Part shown: piece after piece, positions 61,074 to 64,000 of the stretch
Layout of the letters: the number at the start of each line of letters is the position of its first letter
Numbering within the stretch: position 1 is the stretch's first letter
Origin: JAWXCB01 sp034440455
GTDB taxonomy: Bacteria; Bacteroidota; Bacteroidia; Chitinophagales; CAIOSU01
Direction of reading: 5' to 3'
DNA: 64,000 bases
Assembly: GCA_034440455.1 (NCBI GenBank)
Contig: JAWXCB010000008.1
Span: 1-64,000 of the forward strand
The notes under the pieces: generated by a model
What the model saw: the letters and a program-made list of their open reading frames with translations, nothing else
The model's database searches: none
Told to the model about the DNA's origin: nothing
Program-made: the position numbers and the translations under genes

Positions 61074-62064
61074 CAAACGGTTGTTTCGCAACCTGACTCT
61101 CTTTAAATTTTTTCACTGTTTCATCTATCGCCCGGCTCACAGGCGTGAACGTGAAGTTGAGGGCAGATTTTATTTTCGTGTTGTTGAATTTTATTTCACG
61201 CGCGGTGATGCGCGCAACATCAGCGGTAAACACCGGTTCCGTTCCGCTGAGTTTCGCCCGCGTAGCATCAAACACGCGCCCAACGGGTATCACCCACTTG
61301 TTTAGCACGTAGGGCGGACGTTTCACTCCGAGTTTGTCGGCAACTTCAAAAATCGTGTCACGAAACGTGCGGTTCTCCGCATTGATGATAAAGCGCTCGC
61401 CCTGCAAATCTGATTCCATGAGTTGAATCAGAATCTTTGCGGCATCGCGCACATCGGTATATCCGTTGGAGCCGGTAGGATAAAAAAGCTGTCCTTTCGC
61501 AACCGCCTCAAATAAGCGCGTGGAAGTTTCTGACCAGCGACCAGCGCCAATCAGCGTGGTGGGATTTGCAATCACCGCGTTCAGTCCTTCAGCGATGCCG
61601 CGCCACACTTCGCGCTCACCGAGAAATTTACTCACACCATAAACCGAATCAAGCTCATCTTTTTCTTCGTTCATCTCTTCATCTACCAATGCTTCGCGCT
61701 CAGACGCTTTGAACACGGTGGAGGAACTTACATACAGCAGCTTTTCGATTTTATTTTCCAGCGCGAGGTTCACCACGTTTGCTGTGCCTTCCACATTCGC
61801 ATGCATCATGGTATCTGCGCCCGAAGAACCCAACGCGACAACTGATGCAACATGATACACTTTCGTTACGCCCTTAAACGCTGTTTCCAATGAAGATATA
61901 TCCACCACATCGCCTTCCACCCATTCCACTTTGTCTTTTGCTTCGCCTAATAACAACAGGTCGCTTGTTGCGCGTTTCAGCGCGCGCACTTTAAAATTTT
62001 GCTGCACTAAATACCTTACAAGGTAAGAGCCAAGAAAACCTGTTGCGCCTGTAACGAGAATCAC
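61057..62064 (-). CDS. NAD-dependent epimerase/dehydratase family protein
   Basis: A 335-residue extended SDR. NAD-binding loop TGATGFLGSYLVRYL near residue 6. The catalytic triad is Ser in LLYVSSSTVF, with YGVSKFLGE supplying YxxxK. Product is probably a reduced or epimerised sugar nucleotide or flavonoid-type substrate (dihydroflavonol-4-reductase-like); not determined. The 5' end of this gene (62020-62062) is duplicated at 62669-62711, bracketing the second toxin-antitoxin module. Confidence 0.9.
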   Translation of the reverse strand: MILVTGATGFLGSYLVRYLVQQNFKVRALKRATSDLLLLGEAKDKVEWVEGDVVDISSLETAFKGVTKVYHVASVVALGSSGADTMMHANVEGTANVVNLALENKIEKLLYVSSSTVFKASEREALVDEEMNEEKDELDSVYGVSKFLGEREVWRGIAEGLNAVIANPTTLIGAGRWSETSTRLFEAVAKGQLFYPTGSNGYTDVRDAAKILIQLMESDLQGERFIINAENRTFRDTIFEVADKLGVKRPPYVLNKWVIPVGRVFDATRAKLSGTEPVFTADVARITAREIKFNNTKIKSALNFTFTPVSRAIDETVKKFKESQVAKQPFAILEL

Positions 62065-62174
62065 TTTTTTAGTTTGAGGTTTGAAGTTAGAAAAAATGAG
62101 GCTCTAAGCAGTAACTTCCTTTAAACCCCAAACTGTTCTCTCAATTCTCCAAGAAATTTTAACTTCGGCATACC

Positions 62175-62387
62175 ATGACAACACTAACGATGAAAGGCAA
62201 GCGCTTTGTGCTTGTGCCGGAAAGTGAATATCAGAAAATGCTGAGAGAGCTTTCCATAATTGAAAAAGAAAATACCGCTCTTGCGAAGGAAATTCGTAAA
62301 ACGGATGATGAAGAGTACATAGATGTAGAATCGTTTAAAGCGCATTTAAAGCAACGTATCAAAACGCTTCGCAGAAAAAAAAGATGA
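62175..62387 (+). CDS. Antitoxin-like protein (RelB/Phd-type)
   Basis: A 70-residue protein that is highly charged and likely partly disordered. The first strand TLTMKGKRFVLVPESEYQKMLREL resembles the 'FVVLPEEEYEKL' DNA-binding start of Phd/YefM-type antitoxins, followed by an acidic helix DDEEYIDVESFKAHLKQRI that would wrap the toxin. It typically neutralises the toxin and represses its own operon. Its stop overlaps the toxin start (ATGA at 62384-62387). Confidence 0.82.
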   Translation: MTTLTMKGKRFVLVPESEYQKMLRELSIIEKENTALAKEIRKTDDEEYIDVESFKAHLKQRIKTLRRKKR

Positions 62388-62662
62388 GGGTAGTCATCAC
62401 AAAACGGTTTAAGGAAAACACAGACTCCCTCCGCAATGCCGATTTGCTTGAGCAAATTTTCATCACCATCGAAGCTGCTGAAACAGCAAACTCACCCTTT
62501 GATATTCCTGACTGTAAAAAACTGACGGGCTACCCTGAATACTATAGAATTGCCGCAGGCGCTTATCGCATCGGCATTAAATCAAGCGGGAACACTATCC
62601 GGTTTATTTGTTGCCTGCATCGCTCGGTAGTATATCATCAATTTCCAAAGAAGCGCAGATAA
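62384..62662 (+). CDS. RelE/ParE-type toxin
   Basis: A 92-residue RelE-superfamily protein. RVVITKRFKENTDSL, IPDCKKLTGYPEYYRIAAGAYRIGIK and FICCLHRSVVYHQFPKKR match the core beta-hairpins with the basic C-terminus seen in mRNA-interferase-type RelE toxins. It begins four bases inside the antitoxin stop. Its target (mRNA or gyrase) is not determined. Flanked by duplicated bases of the epimerase 5' end. Confidence 0.85.
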   Translation: MRVVITKRFKENTDSLRNADLLEQIFITIEAAETANSPFDIPDCKKLTGYPEYYRIAAGAYRIGIKSSGNTIRFICCLHRSVVYHQFPKKRR

Positions 62663-62668
62663 ATCAGT

Positions 62669-62711
62669 AAGGTAAGAGCCAAGAAAAGCTGTTGCGCCTG
62701 TCACGAGAATC
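62669..62711 (-). repeat. Duplicate of the epimerase gene 5' end
   Basis: 43 bases matching 62020-62062 (codons about 1-15 of the epimerase) with two mismatches by eye and no gaps, in the same orientation. On the minus strand the copy reads ILVTGATAFLGSYL, the NAD-binding loop, then diverges. There is no complete gene around it. It makes a direct repeat around the toxin-antitoxin module. Confidence 0.85.
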
Positions 62712-62735
62712 CTACTTACCGTTTAGTGAGAATCT

Positions 62736-63635
62736 TCAATGTTCAGCATTTACAATATTTTTCTTCTTATGCTTATTTAACTCGATTACATTTTCTTCTG
62801 AACAACTGCGCACTAAGACATTAAGCTCCGTGTAAAGATTCATGAATCTATCTCGTCCGCCCTTAAAACTATAATCTATGCTTCTGCAAAGCACATAATA
62901 TTTATTACCCGTCCTATATTCAATTAGAAATTTATCGTGTCCGTCAGCCACCGAAAAAATTTGTTCTTCTTCAAAATCAACCTTTTTAATCGCTTCTTCA
63001 ATCTTTAAAAGTTTCTCTCCTTGTATCGTGCAGATTAAATGCTCTAATAAATCAAGATTGGCATCGGAATCAAAATCAACCCCTGAATAAGTTAAATTCC
63101 TAGTTGCTTTGTTGAACTCAATTCTAATGGTGTAATATCTTCCGAAGTTTTCAATTCCTTCAGCAGGGAAAACAATACGGAGCGTTCTTTTGTCATTGGC
63201 ATAAAATAAACTTGGTTCTGAGAGGTTCTTTAAAACGAAAGAATAATTCAGTTCGTAAATCAAGTTTAGTGGTTCATATTCGAAAGGATAACCATTAATA
63301 AATGAGCTATCATGAGAAATCAGTAATGGGAAAAAATTTATTACATCCAAAGTGCTGTCGCTTCTCTGCTTATAAACATTCGTAGAATTGAACCAATCAT
63401 TCCCCTCTTTTCTGAACCAAGATGTACTTTCAAAAGCTGAATCAACAAATTCCTCCCTGAAATAATACGCTCCATTCGGTTCAACAAACAGCGTGAAAGG
63501 ATGAATAGAATCTCCGGAGTGGAAATTTACTTCTGAGAACTGAATCAAATAGTCCTTGCGTGGTAACGTGTCATTTTTTTGACAAAGACCAAAATACTGA
63601 AGACAAATAAAAAAGAGAATGGATGCAATCTTCAA
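62736..63635 (-). CDS. Secreted protein of unknown function
   Basis: A 299-residue protein with a signal peptide (about 1-18, before CQKNDT). The mature part is AT-rich and beta-strand-prone, with the blocks YLIQFSEVNFHSGDS, EPNGAYYFREEF and YTIRIEFNKATRNLTYSGVDFDSDA, and no recognised family. The last ~25 residues are rich in Lys. It is unlike its neighbours in composition and may be recently acquired. Confidence 0.65.
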   Translation of the reverse strand: MKIASILFFICLQYFGLCQKNDTLPRKDYLIQFSEVNFHSGDSIHPFTLFVEPNGAYYFREEFVDSAFESTSWFRKEGNDWFNSTNVYKQRSDSTLDVINFFPLLISHDSSFINGYPFEYEPLNLIYELNYSFVLKNLSEPSLFYANDKRTLRIVFPAEGIENFGRYYTIRIEFNKATRNLTYSGVDFDSDANLDLLEHLICTIQGEKLLKIEEAIKKVDFEEEQIFSVADGHDKFLIEYRTGNKYYVLCRSIDYSFKGGRDRFMNLYTELNVLVRSCSEENVIELNKHKKKNIVNAEH

Positions 63636-63680
63636 CTTTAAAAATTTGATATTACGCAGCTATTATAGTTGGTGCAAATT

Positions 63681-64000
63681 TCAAACCTTAAACTTCACCC
63701 CCTGATAAATGGCCCCGCCAACATTGTCGCGTTCTGCACCTGTAACGGAGGTCATGCAGTTGGTTTCATTGCGCAGGCGCAACACGCCCATCAGCCCCAT
63801 CATCAGCGCTTCCTTAAAATTCACTGTCTCGTCATCAGGAAGAACAACCGTGATGGGCGCTTTTTCTGTGATGCGCTCCATCAAAAACTTATTGAGCGCA
63901 CCACCGCCCGTCACGAGCATCTTATCGGCTTTTGAAATATTGATGCTCTCCTTATTGATGATTTGCTGAATAGACCTGCCGATTTGAATGGCGATATGTT
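63681..64000 (-). CDS. anmK: Anhydro-N-acetylmuramic acid kinase, C-terminal part (runs off window)
   Basis: The reading frame is open through the window end; about 106 C-terminal residues are visible. The blocks INISKADKMLVTGGGALNKFLMERI and PDDETVNFKEALMMGLMGVLRL match AnmK, which phosphorylates and hydrolyses anhMurNAc to MurNAc-6-phosphate in cell-wall recycling. The GGGALN region is part of the ASKHA sugar-kinase active site. The start lies downstream of the window. Confidence 0.88.
   Translation of the reverse strand, partial: HIAIQIGRSIQQIINKESINISKADKMLVTGGGALNKFLMERITEKAPITVVLPDDETVNFKEALMMGLMGVLRLRNETNCMTSVTGAERDNVGGAIYQGVKFKV

Overview
The window looks like chromosome from a member of the Bacteroidota, probably a Chitinophagales/Sphingobacteriales-type environmental lineage. 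The reasons are: secreted proteins with type IX secretion (T9SS) C-terminal sorting domains of both the short type A form and the gliding-motility-associated (CHU_C, type B) form; a GldM homologue; Bacteroidota families (DUF6089, DUF4286, DUF4105, DUF502); the gene order DUF6089-uppS-bamA-Skp-Skp-murI; and upstream boxes matching the Bacteroidota promoter TTTG-N18/19-TAnnTTTG. Several genes appear to start at TTG or GTG. I saw no rRNA, tRNA or CRISPR array.

Layout. 1-4.7 kb: the 3' part of a T9SS cargo gene, an FkbM methyltransferase, ferritin, a glycosyltransferase and a thioredoxin. 4.7-11 kb: an envelope operon on the minus strand (DUF6089, uppS, bamA, two Skp-like chaperones, murI). 11-16 kb: a 949-residue PKD adhesin, a cluster of four hairpins, an alpha/beta hydrolase and a J-domain-like coiled-coil protein. 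16.3-22.5 kb: two secreted amidohydrolase-like genes separated by an AT-richer two-gene cassette, a RecF/OLD-type ATPase plus a TOPRIM-like DUF4276 protein. 22.5-30.5 kb: DinB, a lone GldM homologue, a UvrD-type helicase-nuclease and a two-component system. 30.5-34.2 kb: a toxin-antitoxin pair with a frameshifted antitoxin, DUF502, a phospholipase C-like protein, and a BRO-type antirepressor gene killed by three in-frame stops and bracketed by a 105-bp duplication of the end of the DUF4286 gene. 34.3-44.6 kb: mostly housekeeping (TPR protein, VanZ, gcvH, TlpA lipoprotein, thioesterase, RidA, EamA transporter, obg, adk, tsaB, PhoD-like phosphatase, ferredoxin). 44.6-53.4 kb: secreted T9SS proteins, an atypical SDR, an HtrA-like protease, a SET-domain protein, a 994-residue adhesin, a saccharopine-dehydrogenase-like protein and a biotin carrier. 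53.5-64 kb: M1 aminopeptidase, DUF4105, an ABC exporter, rbfA, a LolC-like permease, an epimerase, a second toxin-antitoxin pair flanked by a duplicated epimerase 5' end, a secreted unknown, and the 3' part of anmK.

The core genes serve outer-membrane biogenesis, peptidoglycan metabolism, translation and secretion. The accessory genes sit as small cassettes between them: the ATPase/DUF4276 pair, two toxin-antitoxin modules and the BRO relic. Two of these are bracketed by partial copies of a neighbouring gene. The best candidate for a little-described system is the ATPase/DUF4276 pair at 19.4-21.2 kb, whose layout resembles PARIS and split OLD/Gabija defence systems. That role is inferred from domain pairing and context only.
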